Assembly: GCA_045631305.1 (NCBI GenBank) | Contig: JAZQUM010000006.1 | Coordinates: forward strand, 1-42,953 | Direction of reading: 5' to 3' | Length of the DNA stretch: 42,953 nucleotides | Source: JAZQUM01 sp045631305 | GTDB taxonomy: Bacteria > Bacillota > Clostridia > Oscillospirales > Oscillospiraceae | Part shown: positions 7,956-14,631 of the stretch, in pieces | How positions within the stretch are numbered: position 1 is the stretch's first letter | Layout of the letters: each line of letters starts with the position of its first letter | Translations under genes and position numbers: made by a program | Notes under the pieces: generated by a model | Databases searched by the model: none | What the model saw: only the letters and a program-made list of their open reading frames with translations | What the model was told of the DNA's origin: nothing

Positions 7956-9220
7956 TGTGCTGCTTCCCTCCCCTTGAGAAAATATACGGTATCGGGCGTA
8001 ACGGTATTGGCTGCGGCAAGGATCCTATCAAGTGTGACCTGCTCCATAGCGCGGATCAGGTCTTCCTGCGTTTCGGGACTTCCCGTAGCAATCTGCCCCA
8101 GATAGAAATTCACGATCCTGCCCTGAGAATCGCTGATGGTGCGGAAGCCGTTCAGTGCAACGCTACGAGCGCCTTCCAGTTCCCAATCTTCCAATTCACC
8201 CTGCTGCACAGCCTTGAGCTGCGCCACGATCTCGTCAAAAGCCTTCTGATAGTTTTCGGTCTCGATACCCGAGGACACCGTAACAATGCCCTTGCTGCGG
8301 TGATAGGCAGAGCTTGCATAATAACAAAGAGAAAGCTTTTCGCGCACATTCAGGAAAAGCTTGGAGTTGCTGGAACCACCAAAAAGAAGATTTGCCATGA
8401 CCATGGCGGGCATGTCCTCGCTGGTGCAGCTAAAGCCCATAGAGAGCTTACCCTGGGTCACATCCATACACTCTTCCACATACTGCATCTCCCCACGGGG
8501 CATGTGCAGAGGCGTCACATCCACCGTGCCCACATTTCTGCGGGGCAGCGCGGAAAATGCATCCAAAAAGGCCCGCTTTACCCTCTCCAGCGGCGCGCTG
8601 CCGCAATAGAACAGTTCAAGAGGAGTATCGGCCAGCAGATTCTGATAATAAGAGTAGAGCTTGGGCACCGTGATCTTGCTGACGAATTTCTCTTCGCCCA
8701 AAGGTGCTGCGCCATATGCTTCCCCGCGGCACATTTCCGCAAGCAAGCGGTAATAGGCATACTCCCGCTTATCATTGATCTGGCTGCGGATAGCATCGAT
8801 CAAGTTGGTTCGCTCGCTCTCTACATAAGAGGCGATGAAGCGGCCGTTTTTCGTAGCAGGCTCGCAGATCAGCTGTCCTACCAGTTCAGCCACAGGCTCC
8901 AAAATCTTTTCCCCGCCCAGAGCATAGGCATCGTCAATAAACCCTGCGGTAAAGCCGATGCACTGGCATTCACCTTTGCGCTGCAGAGAATAGTCGATAC
9001 GGGCACCGTAAAGCTGGTCCAGCGCAGCAGAAAGGCTCATCATATCGGGATAGCGCGCCGTGCCGCGGCGCAAAACAGCCGCGAGAAGAGCGTTCATGCC
9101 CACGGTCTCTACCGTAACGGGCATCATGAACTGGGCGCTTATGTAGCCAGTTTTAAATTTTCTGTCCTGCAGATAAGTAAGATACACGCCGTGCATGAGT
9201 TCCTGTCTCATTGGCTTCAT
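7952..9220 (-). CDS. ymfF: M16-like peptidase subunit, YmfF type (no zinc motif)
   Basis: This 422-residue protein has the M16 fold pattern (early GTARYPDMMSLSAALDQLYGA and later FGGSSNSKLFLNVREKLSLCY) but no HxxEH zinc motif, as is usual for YmfF. It probably partners the active YmfH to form the closed proteolytic chamber. I set the start at ATG 9220 because AAGGAG stands eight bases ahead. A longer frame reaching 9391 would run into the flavoprotein gene and has no family similarity. The stop overlaps the ymfH start. Substrate is unknown. Confidence 0.9.
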   Translation of the reverse strand: MKPMRQELMHGVYLTYLQDRKFKTGYISAQFMMPVTVETVGMNALLAAVLRRGTARYPDMMSLSAALDQLYGARIDYSLQRKGECQCIGFTAGFIDDAYALGGEKILEPVAELVGQLICEPATKNGRFIASYVESERTNLIDAIRSQINDKREYAYYRLLAEMCRGEAYGAAPLGEEKFVSKITVPKLYSYYQNLLADTPLELFYCGSAPLERVKRAFLDAFSALPRRNVGTVDVTPLHMPRGEMQYVEECMDVTQGKLSMGFSCTSEDMPAMVMANLLFGGSSNSKLFLNVREKLSLCYYASSAYHRSKGIVTVSSGIETENYQKAFDEIVAQLKAVQQGELEDWELEGARSVALNGFRTISDSQGRIVNFYLGQIATGSPETQEDLIRAMEQVTLDRILAAANTVTPDTVYFLKGREAAQ

Positions 9221-9254
9221 CTTCTCATCTCCTTCCACAGTAAAGTCATTTGTG

Positions 9255-9878
9255 TCAACGAATAAAATTCGTTCTGACGGTTTCTTCGTAAGCAGGCACA
9301 GGGATCCCTTCCCGCCGGCCCAATTCGAAGCACTTGAGCATCCATGCCATGTTTTCGCCCAGATGGCGCATGGTCTGGAGACCTTCTTCATCCTTCAGCA
9401 CATCTTCACTGACGCGGCCGTGGACCTGATTCCAATAGGTGGAGGACACCACAGGCATGTTGCTGATGGTAAAATACTTATTCAGCTGGTCAAATGTAGC
9501 CGTTGCACCGCCGCGGCGGCAGGAAACAACGCCCGCACCGGGCTTTCCCGCAAGCTTTGCCTTAGGAATGGAATAAAAGAGGCGGTTGAGAAATGCCGTC
9601 ACCTGACCGGAAACGCCTGCATAATACACAGGACTGCCGATAACAAGACCGTCAAATTCATCAAAGCGTTCAGCAAGGGCATTCACATCATCATTTACCA
9701 CGCAGCGACCCAGTTTACCACACTGATTGCAAGCCATGCAGCCCTGCACAGGCTTAGTACCGATCCAGTAGATCTCGCTTTCAATGCCATGCTTTTCCAG
9801 CGTTGCCGCTACTTCCCGCAACGCGGTATCAGTGCAGCCGTGCTGACGGGGACTGCCGTTGATCATCAAAACCTTCAT
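9255..9878 (-). CDS. Iron-sulfur flavoprotein / NAD(P)H-dependent FMN reductase family
   Basis: The 207-residue product has a flavodoxin-like fold. The FMN phosphate loop is GSPRQHGCTD (residues 8-17). The second flavin-binding stretch is VIGSPVYYAGVSGQVTAFLNR. A compact cysteine cluster C47-x2-C50-x2-C53-x5-C59 matches the iron-sulfur flavoprotein (Isf) pattern that binds a 4Fe-4S cluster and passes electrons from ferredoxin to FMN. Isf-like proteins occur in anaerobes and can act on oxygen, peroxide or quinones; the substrate here is unknown. ATG 9878 is chosen because AAGGAG lies six bases upstream. It sits between the WapI-like gene and ymfF in one operon. Confidence 0.88.
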   Translation of the reverse strand: MKVLMINGSPRQHGCTDTALREVAATLEKHGIESEIYWIGTKPVQGCMACNQCGKLGRCVVNDDVNALAERFDEFDGLVIGSPVYYAGVSGQVTAFLNRLFYSIPKAKLAGKPGAGVVSCRRGGATATFDQLNKYFTISNMPVVSSTYWNQVHGRVSEDVLKDEEGLQTMRHLGENMAWMLKCFELGRREGIPVPAYEETVRTNFIR

Positions 9879-9888
9879 GCGCGTCTCC

Positions 9889-10341
9889 TTAATCGTTCTT
9901 CTTTTCAGGATAGTGGTCAGCCAGCTCCTGCACTTCTGCCGCAAGAGCCTTCACTTCTTCCGCGGTCATCGTCATTTCAATGCTTTCAGGCTCCAGATCC
10001 GCGTCGTCCATATCCATGACGAAGGAGACCTTCACGCGGAAATTGCCCTCTTCCACAGCATCCACTTCCATAAAGAGCACGGGCTCTTCAAAGTCGCTGA
10101 TAAAGCCGTTTTTAAGACCTGCAGCCAGCACCTTCAGTTCTGCAGCAAGGGCAGTAAGCTCATAGGTAAGCACGCAGCCCTTGGTAAAAATAGCAGTTTC
10201 ACCGTCTTCATTGGTATAGGTGCCGCGCAGCACCAGCCAGTTTGCTTCAAAACTGTATTCAGCGCCCTTGCCGTTGAGTTCGGGGAACTCATAACCCAGA
10301 ACCTGCAGCTTCAGCGTTTTTTCACCGTCTTTGAAAATCAT
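9889..10341 (-). CDS. Unknown protein resembling WapI-type immunity proteins
   Basis: The 150-residue acidic protein has no signal peptide or membrane segment. The start resembles the small WapI-like immunity family: a strand LQVLGYEFPE, then SFEANWLVLRGTYTNEDGE, then an acidic middle and a late strand GNFRVKVSFVMDMDD. That pattern (GYxFP followed by a NWL strand) is what I remember of the family; the match is from memory and weak. No toxin gene or WapA repeat is near. It is instead wedged between thiN (three bases upstream) and the flavoprotein gene (ten bases downstream), so an ordinary housekeeping or binding role is as likely as immunity. Confidence 0.75.
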   Translation of the reverse strand: MIFKDGEKTLKLQVLGYEFPELNGKGAEYSFEANWLVLRGTYTNEDGETAIFTKGCVLTYELTALAAELKVLAAGLKNGFISDFEEPVLFMEVDAVEEGNFRVKVSFVMDMDDADLEPESIEMTMTAEEVKALAAEVQELADHYPEKKND

Positions 10342-10344
10342 AAT

Positions 10345-10980
10345 TTATTCCTCGTTTTCTTTTTTCATTTCTGCGCCGATGATCAGCACACCGTCTTTTA
10401 CTGTAATCTTCACTTCCCCATCCAGAAAATGGTTGCTGACACCAAGGGGAAAATCAGGCCGCAACTCCGCGTCTTCCACGCAGTATTTCGCGCCCCGAAT
10501 GCTGACGCCTCTGGCCGGCCCATTCATGGCAAACACAGAAAATACCGCGTCCTTTTCGCCCTGCAGAATAACGGTTTCATTTTTAGCCGTGCTATAAACG
10601 AAATTCTTGTCATAAAGCCGCCCCACAGCATCCTGCTGTGCAAGATACAAAAGCGCCTGGAGATTGGCCAATGTATGATCCAGCCGCCCGCCGGTACCGC
10701 CAAAAATGCGAAAAGAACGATAGCCCAAAGAAAGGCCCTTTTTCAATGCCAACATAGTATCGGTATCATCCTTTTCCACGGGAAAACGCTCCACATTTTC
10801 AACTTGCGGAATCTGCGAAAGAGAATCAAAATCCCCCAGCAAAAGATCGATCTTCAGTTTTTCTGCAAGACAATAACGGTATCCGCCGTCTGCTGCAATA
10901 ACAAAATCACCCTCGCGGGGGCGGCATGCAAGACCGAAAAACTCTCCCGCGCCGATAATATAACACTCTTTACCTTCCAT
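10345..10980 (-). CDS. thiN: Thiamine pyrophosphokinase
   Basis: ThiN transfers pyrophosphate from ATP to thiamine to make the cofactor TPP. The 211-residue length fits the bacterial family. The N-terminal catalytic domain shows the conserved acidic motifs IAADGGYRYC, LLGDFDSL and KDDTDTMLALKKG, then GGTGGRLDHTLANLQ. The C-terminal beta domain, which binds thiamine, follows from about residue 135. The gene starts the minus-strand operon that runs to lgt. Its promoter (11012-11040) shares bases with the divergent thiT promoter. Unlike thiT, it has no riboswitch between promoter and start. Confidence 0.95.
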   Translation of the reverse strand: MEGKECYIIGAGEFFGLACRPREGDFVIAADGGYRYCLAEKLKIDLLLGDFDSLSQIPQVENVERFPVEKDDTDTMLALKKGLSLGYRSFRIFGGTGGRLDHTLANLQALLYLAQQDAVGRLYDKNFVYSTAKNETVILQGEKDAVFSVFAMNGPARGVSIRGAKYCVEDAELRPDFPLGVSNHFLDGEVKITVKDGVLIIGAEMKKENEE

Positions 10981-11011
10981 GCTTCGCGCCTCATTTATAC
11001 TTATTTAATCT

Positions 11012-11040
11012 ATTCTACCACTTTTTTTATCGCTTGACAA
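11012..11040 (-). promoter_or_regulatory. Sigma-A promoter of thiN
   Basis: On the minus strand the -35 is TTGTCA (11040-11035) and the -10 is TAGAAT (11017-11012), with a 17-base spacer. The -35 overlaps that of the divergent thiT promoter by five bases, so polymerase probably cannot sit on both at once. Confidence 0.75.
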
Positions 11041-11062
11041 ATCATATTTGCCTTGTTATACT
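11034..11062 (+). promoter_or_regulatory. Sigma-A promoter of thiT
   Basis: The consensus TTGACA at 11034-11039 and TATACT at 11057-11062 are separated by 17 bases. Transcription would begin near 11069, just ahead of the TPP riboswitch. Confidence 0.88.
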
Positions 11063-11072
11063 GACTTCGACA

Positions 11073-11168
11073 ACACAAGGGGCGCTGGCGCATGCCGGCT
11101 GAGATGAGACGAATTGCCGTCCTGTCCCTCGAACCTGATCCGGGTAATGCCGGCGTAGGAATGCGTTA
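11073..11168 (+). promoter_or_regulatory. TPP riboswitch (THI element)
   Basis: The aptamer shows the conserved halves CTGAGATGAG (pyrimidine-sensing arm, about 11099-11108) and GAACCTGATCCGGGTAATGC followed by CGGCGTAGGAA (pyrophosphate-sensing arm, about 11131-11162). The P3 region between them is short. An intrinsic terminator at 11197-11226 lies between the aptamer and thiT, so control is most likely at transcription: TPP binding frees the terminator and stops uptake of thiamine when the cofactor is plentiful. Confidence 0.95.
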
Positions 11169-11196
11169 TACAGTTTCTTTTAACCGCATTGCGACG

Positions 11197-11226
11197 CCGC
11201 ATGGCTCGCCATGTGGTATTTTTTTT
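11197..11226 (+). terminator. Riboswitch expression-platform terminator
   Basis: CCGCATGG (11197-11204) pairs with CCATGTGG (11209-11216) across loop CTCG, followed by TA and a run of eight T. Its position after the aptamer marks it as the OFF state of the TPP switch. Confidence 0.85.
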
Positions 11227-11272
11227 GCGTTGGATCTCTGTGCTGTCGGTCTTTCGCGGAAAGGAAACGAAA

Positions 11273-11827
11273 ATGAAAAAACTTCAGACCAAAGCCCTTT
11301 GTGAAGGTTCTATCATGGTAGCCCTTGCTTCCGTGCTGAGCTTCATCAAGTTTTTTGAACTGCCTCAGGGCGGCTCGGTGTGCATCGGCATGCTGCCTGT
11401 CATCTTCTACGCGGTGCGCTGGGGTACCAAGCGCGGTCTTCTCGCCTGCTTTGCTTACGGTATGCTGCAGCTGCTTCTGGACGGCGCTTATGCCTGGGGC
11501 TGGGCCAGTATTATCATCGACTATCTGGTAGCCTTTACTCTTCTCGGTTTTGCCGGTCTCTTCCGCGGCAAAAAGTACGGCATTTTTATCGGCACCGTTG
11601 TTGCCTGCATTCTCCGCTTCTGCGCTCACTTTATCAGCGGCATCACCGCATTCCGTATCATGGCCCCTACGGAACTTTTCAACACGACTTTTGCTAACCC
11701 CTATCTCTACTCCGCCGCTTATAACGGAAGCTACATCCTTTTGGATATGATCTTCTGCCTTGTGATTTTCGCTTTGGTATATAAATCCCTCACCAAATAT
11801 ATCCTTGGTCAGGATATCCTGCAGTAA
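11273..11827 (+). CDS. thiT: Energy-coupled thiamine transporter ThiT
   Basis: ThiT is the membrane S-component that binds thiamine and docks on a shared ECF module (EcfA, EcfA', EcfT). The 184-residue product has six predicted hydrophobic helices. The family motifs are visible: EGSIMVALASVLSFIKFFEL near the start, a YAWGWASIIIDYL stretch that holds aromatic thiamine-binding residues, and AHFISGITAF. The ATG at 11273 follows AAAGGA and comes after the riboswitch terminator; a longer frame from 11189 would place the start inside the terminator. No EcfA genes are adjacent, as expected for a group II ECF system. The partial ecfT at the right end could be its partner. Confidence 0.95.
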   Translation: MKKLQTKALCEGSIMVALASVLSFIKFFELPQGGSVCIGMLPVIFYAVRWGTKRGLLACFAYGMLQLLLDGAYAWGWASIIIDYLVAFTLLGFAGLFRGKKYGIFIGTVVACILRFCAHFISGITAFRIMAPTELFNTTFANPYLYSAAYNGSYILLDMIFCLVIFALVYKSLTKYILGQDILQ

Positions 11828-11833
11828 TGTTTT

Positions 11834-11871
11834 GCGGCAGAGTGCAAATCACTCTGCCGCTTATCTTTTTT
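11834..11871 (+). terminator. Terminator after thiT
   Basis: GCGGCAGAGTG (11834-11844) and CACTCTGCCGC (11850-11860) form an 11-bp stem with loop CAAAT, then a T-rich tail. Confidence 0.93.
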
Positions 11872-11902
11872 GTATTTTTTTGAAATATTTTAAAAATTGT
11901 TC

Positions 11903-11931
11903 TTGACAATTACCCCCCCTGTCGCTATAAT
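11903..11931 (+). promoter_or_regulatory. Consensus promoter of tRNA-Gln
   Basis: Perfect TTGACA (11903-11908) and TATAAT (11926-11931) are set 17 bases apart. This is the strongest promoter in the window, as suits a stable RNA. Confidence 0.93.
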
Positions 11932-11958
11932 AAATTTTGTTCGGCAGCGATGCCACAT

Positions 11959-12032
11959 AGCGGGATTGTGTAACGGTAGCACAGCGGACTCTGACTCCGT
12001 ATGTGAGGGTTCGAATCCTTCTCCCGCTGCCA
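11959..12032 (+). tRNA. tRNA-Gln (anticodon CTG)
   Basis: A full cloverleaf can be drawn. The acceptor stem is AGCGGGA (11959-11965) with TCCCGCT (12022-12028). The D arm is GTGT/GCAC. The anticodon stem is GCGGA/TCCGT around loop CTCTGAC, giving anticodon CTG, which reads CAG. The T arm is GAGGG/CCTTC around TTCGAAT. The discriminator is G and CCA is encoded (12030-12032). The gene is monocistronic, with its own consensus promoter and a terminator that begins one base after CCA. Confidence 0.96.
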
Positions 12033-12063
12033 AAGTCCCTGACAATAGTCGGGGACTTTTTTT
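12033..12063 (+). terminator. Terminator of tRNA-Gln
   Basis: AAGTCCCTGAC (12033-12043) pairs with GTCGGGGACTT (12048-12058) across loop AATA (one G-U pair), followed by a T run. It abuts the CCA end, so 3' trimming must start within or right before the hairpin. Confidence 0.92.
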
Positions 12064-12092
12064 GTTTTAATCTTCGCAAAGGAAGTGTTTTT

Positions 12093-12809
12093 ATGAGCAT
12101 CCGTCTTGATCATATCACCAAAACCTATACCGTAGGCAGCCACAGCCGCACAGTATTTTCTGATTTTTCTCTGGAAATCCCTTTTGATAAAATCACTGTG
12201 ATTGTTGGCCGCAGCGGCTGCGGCAAGAGCACCATCCTCCGCCTTTTAGGCAAACTGGAAGAAATGGACAGCGGCGAAATTGTCATGCCTGATGATTACC
12301 GCTGCACTATTCTCAATCCCGAGCCTTACCTCATCAGCTGGACTAATGTGCTCAACAATATTGCCCTTGCTTCCGGTGCAGGTCTCACCCCTGTAGAGCG
12401 CGAAGTAAAAGCACGGGAACTGATGAAAGTAGTCAAACTTTCCGAATATGAAGAATATACCCCCCTGCAGCTTTCCACCGGCATGAAGCAGCGTCTGGGC
12501 CTTGCCCGCGCTCTTGCCAGTCTGTCTCAGGTCCTTTTGATGGACGAACCTTTTGCATCTCTGGACTTTATCACCCGCGGTGAACTCCAGCAGGAACTGC
12601 TGCGCATTCAGGAACAAATGCCCCGCACTGTGCTTTTCGTTACCCACCAGCTTGACGAAGCACTGCTGCTGGGTGACAGCGTTGTGGTCCTCCACACCGA
12701 TGGCACCACCACCAATTTCGACCTTTCCGCCTATCCCCATCCCCGCGACATTGAATCCGAAGAAATGCTCCGCCTGCGCAAGGAAATCATGCAGGCCTGC
12801 ATGCACTGA
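12093..12809 (+). CDS. Orphan ABC transporter ATP-binding protein, NitT/TauT (SsuB/TauB) type
   Basis: The 238-residue cytoplasmic ATPase has all ABC motifs: Walker A GRSGCGKST (39-47), a Q-loop-like region around NPEPYLISWTNVLNNI, signature LSTGMKQRLGLARAL, Walker B VLLMDEP and the switch histidine in FVTHQLDEAL. Sequence style fits the nitrate/sulfonate/taurine group, whose members energise uptake of small organic anions or thiamine-precursor pyrimidines. No permease or binding protein gene is next to it; the gene is bounded by the tRNA terminator and a terminator at 12814-12846. The start ATG 12093 follows AAAGGAAG; a longer upstream frame would include the tRNA and is rejected. Substrate is unknown. 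Confidence 0.92.
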   Translation: MSIRLDHITKTYTVGSHSRTVFSDFSLEIPFDKITVIVGRSGCGKSTILRLLGKLEEMDSGEIVMPDDYRCTILNPEPYLISWTNVLNNIALASGAGLTPVEREVKARELMKVVKLSEYEEYTPLQLSTGMKQRLGLARALASLSQVLLMDEPFASLDFITRGELQQELLRIQEQMPRTVLFVTHQLDEALLLGDSVVVLHTDGTTTNFDLSAYPHPRDIESEEMLRLRKEIMQACMH

Positions 12810-12813
12810 TAAC

Positions 12814-12846
12814 AAAAAAGCAGATGCCTTACGGCATCTGCTTTTC
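12814..12846. terminator. Bidirectional terminator between the ABC gene and pepF
   Basis: AAAAGCAGATGCC (12816-12828) and GGCATCTGCTTTT (12833-12845) form a 13-bp stem with loop TTAC. A and T tracts flank it, so it can stop the convergent transcripts on both strands. Confidence 0.93.
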
Positions 12847-12850
12847 TTTT

Positions 12851-14629
12851 TCACAGCAGTTCTTTCAGTTCGTCAATGGTCTTTGCAAACACTTTCAGTG
12901 CCCGCTGCACCGTTTCAGGCTCGGTAAGATCCACCCCTGCGATCTTCAGTTCTTCCAGAGGATAGTCGCTGCCACCGGTAGAGAGGAACCGGAGATAATT
13001 TTCCGCATTGCCTGTTTCCAAAATAGCATCAGCAATAGCTACTGCAGAGCTAAAGCCCGTGGCATACTGGTAAACATAGAAAGCATTGTAGAAGTGAGGG
13101 ATCCGCGCCCATTCGATATCCTGCAGCTCATCCACCACAACTCCGGGATAATACTCCTCATTGAGGCGGCGGTACAACGCATTCATGCTCTCCGCTGTCA
13201 GCACTTCACCCCGCTGGTCCATTTCATGGGTGCAGCGCTCAAACTCGGCAAAAAGGGTCTGGCGGAACACAGTGGTACGGAAACCTTCCAGGAAATGGTT
13301 CAGAATATAAGCACGGCGCTTGGGATCGGTCTCCTTCTTCAAAAGATGGCGGGTCAGCAGCACTTCGTTGACAGTGGAAGCCACTTCTGCCACCAAAATC
13401 TTATAGTCGCTGACGGGATATTCCTGCGCCGCTGCAGAAAGATAGGAATGCATGGCATGCCCCAGTTCATGGGCCATGGTATAGGCATCATCCAGCGTGC
13501 CGGTGAAATTCAAAAGCACATAGGGATGCACACCGTACACACCGCAGGAAAAAGCACCTGTGGTCTTACCCTTGTTTTCATAAACATCCATCCACTTTTC
13601 GCCGAAAGCCTTATCCAGCAGCGCCTGATAGTCACTGCCCAAGGGGGCCAAAGCTTCATGGACCAGTTCTTCCGCCTCTTCCAGCGTCAGCTTATAGTCC
13701 ACCTCTTCCACCATAGGGCAATAGAGATCATACATGTGAAGTTCATCCACACCCAGCACCTTTTTGCGCAGCGCAAGGTAGCTTTCCATAGCGCAAATAT
13801 TACCCCGCACCGCTTCCACAAGGCTGTCATATACAGAGATAGGAACATTGCTGTGGAAAAGGGCGCGTTCACATGCAGACGGGTATTTCCGCGCACGGGT
13901 ATAGAAAGTATCCATCTTCACAGAGCCGCCGTACATAGCGGCAAAGGTATTGATATAGCGGCGGAATTCACCGAAATACTTTTCAAAAGATTCCTTGCGC
14001 ACACGGCGGTTGGCCCTTTCACGGAAACGGGCAAAGTTAGCATGAGTCAGCTGCACCTCGTTCCCTTCTTCATCGGCAATAGCCGGAAATACCATATCCA
14101 CGCTCTCCAGCATGTCAAAACAGTTGCTGCAGCCGCCGGCAGCATCGGAAAGCATCGCCAGCATCTCTTCTTTTTCACTATCCAGTGTATGCGCTCTGGC
14201 ACGGGCAGTATCGGCAACAATGTGGCGGTAACCTTTCAGGCAGTCCTCTTTGAGATATTTTGCCAGCGTATCTTCGTCTATTGCCAGAATCTCAGGGTCT
14301 ACAAAAGAAGCCGCCGTAGAAAACTTCACATAGAGCTTCATGGCACGACCCTCTCTTGCCTGCGCCGCAGCATCGCCATTATCTCCGTGCTTATCCAAAG
14401 AAGCGTAAAGATACACCAGCTCTACTTTCTGTGCCGCAGCATAAAGCACATCGAGCCCTGCCTTCAACATAGCGGCAGAGTTGCCCAAGATGCCGCGGAT
14501 AGGCGCAATAGTATCAATTGCTTCTTCTGCCTCAACATATGCCTGTTCCCAAGCCTCCACAGATGGAAAAATATGACTGAGATCCCATTGATAAGCGGCA
14601 TCCATTTCTTTTCTTGTTTTCAGTGCCAT
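12851..14629 (-). CDS. pepF: Oligoendopeptidase F (M3B)
   Basis: PepF is a cytoplasmic zinc metallopeptidase that cleaves peptides of roughly 7-17 residues, feeding peptide recycling. The 592-residue length fits the family. The M3 zinc motif HELGHAMHS lies around residue 385, with the downstream glutamate ligand in the EVASTVNEVLL segment. The C terminus shows YYPGVVVDELQDIEWARIPHFY and YVYQYATGFSSAVAIA, typical of PepF. The start ATG 14629 lies two bases after the stop of the CCA-adding enzyme gene, with AAAGGA overlapping that gene's end, so the two are translated from one message. Confidence 0.96.
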   Translation of the reverse strand: MALKTRKEMDAAYQWDLSHIFPSVEAWEQAYVEAEEAIDTIAPIRGILGNSAAMLKAGLDVLYAAAQKVELVYLYASLDKHGDNGDAAAQAREGRAMKLYVKFSTAASFVDPEILAIDEDTLAKYLKEDCLKGYRHIVADTARARAHTLDSEKEEMLAMLSDAAGGCSNCFDMLESVDMVFPAIADEEGNEVQLTHANFARFRERANRRVRKESFEKYFGEFRRYINTFAAMYGGSVKMDTFYTRARKYPSACERALFHSNVPISVYDSLVEAVRGNICAMESYLALRKKVLGVDELHMYDLYCPMVEEVDYKLTLEEAEELVHEALAPLGSDYQALLDKAFGEKWMDVYENKGKTTGAFSCGVYGVHPYVLLNFTGTLDDAYTMAHELGHAMHSYLSAAAQEYPVSDYKILVAEVASTVNEVLLTRHLLKKETDPKRRAYILNHFLEGFRTTVFRQTLFAEFERCTHEMDQRGEVLTAESMNALYRRLNEEYYPGVVVDELQDIEWARIPHFYNAFYVYQYATGFSSAVAIADAILETGNAENYLRFLSTGGSDYPLEELKIAGVDLTEPETVQRALKVFAKTIDELKELL

Positions 14630-14631
14630 TT

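Noticed and set aside
9221..9391. N-terminal extension of YmfF up to 9391.
   Set aside because: It overlaps the flavoprotein gene, has no family similarity, and ATG 9220 has a strong ribosome site.
12003..12092. Upstream start of the ABC ATPase at 12003.
   Set aside because: It would translate through the tRNA and its terminator; ATG 12093 has a proper ribosome site.
11834..12809. Grouping the ABC ATPase with thiT as one thiamine uptake operon.
   Set aside because: Two strong terminators and a separately promoted tRNA lie between them, and ThiT uses an ECF module, not this ATPase type.
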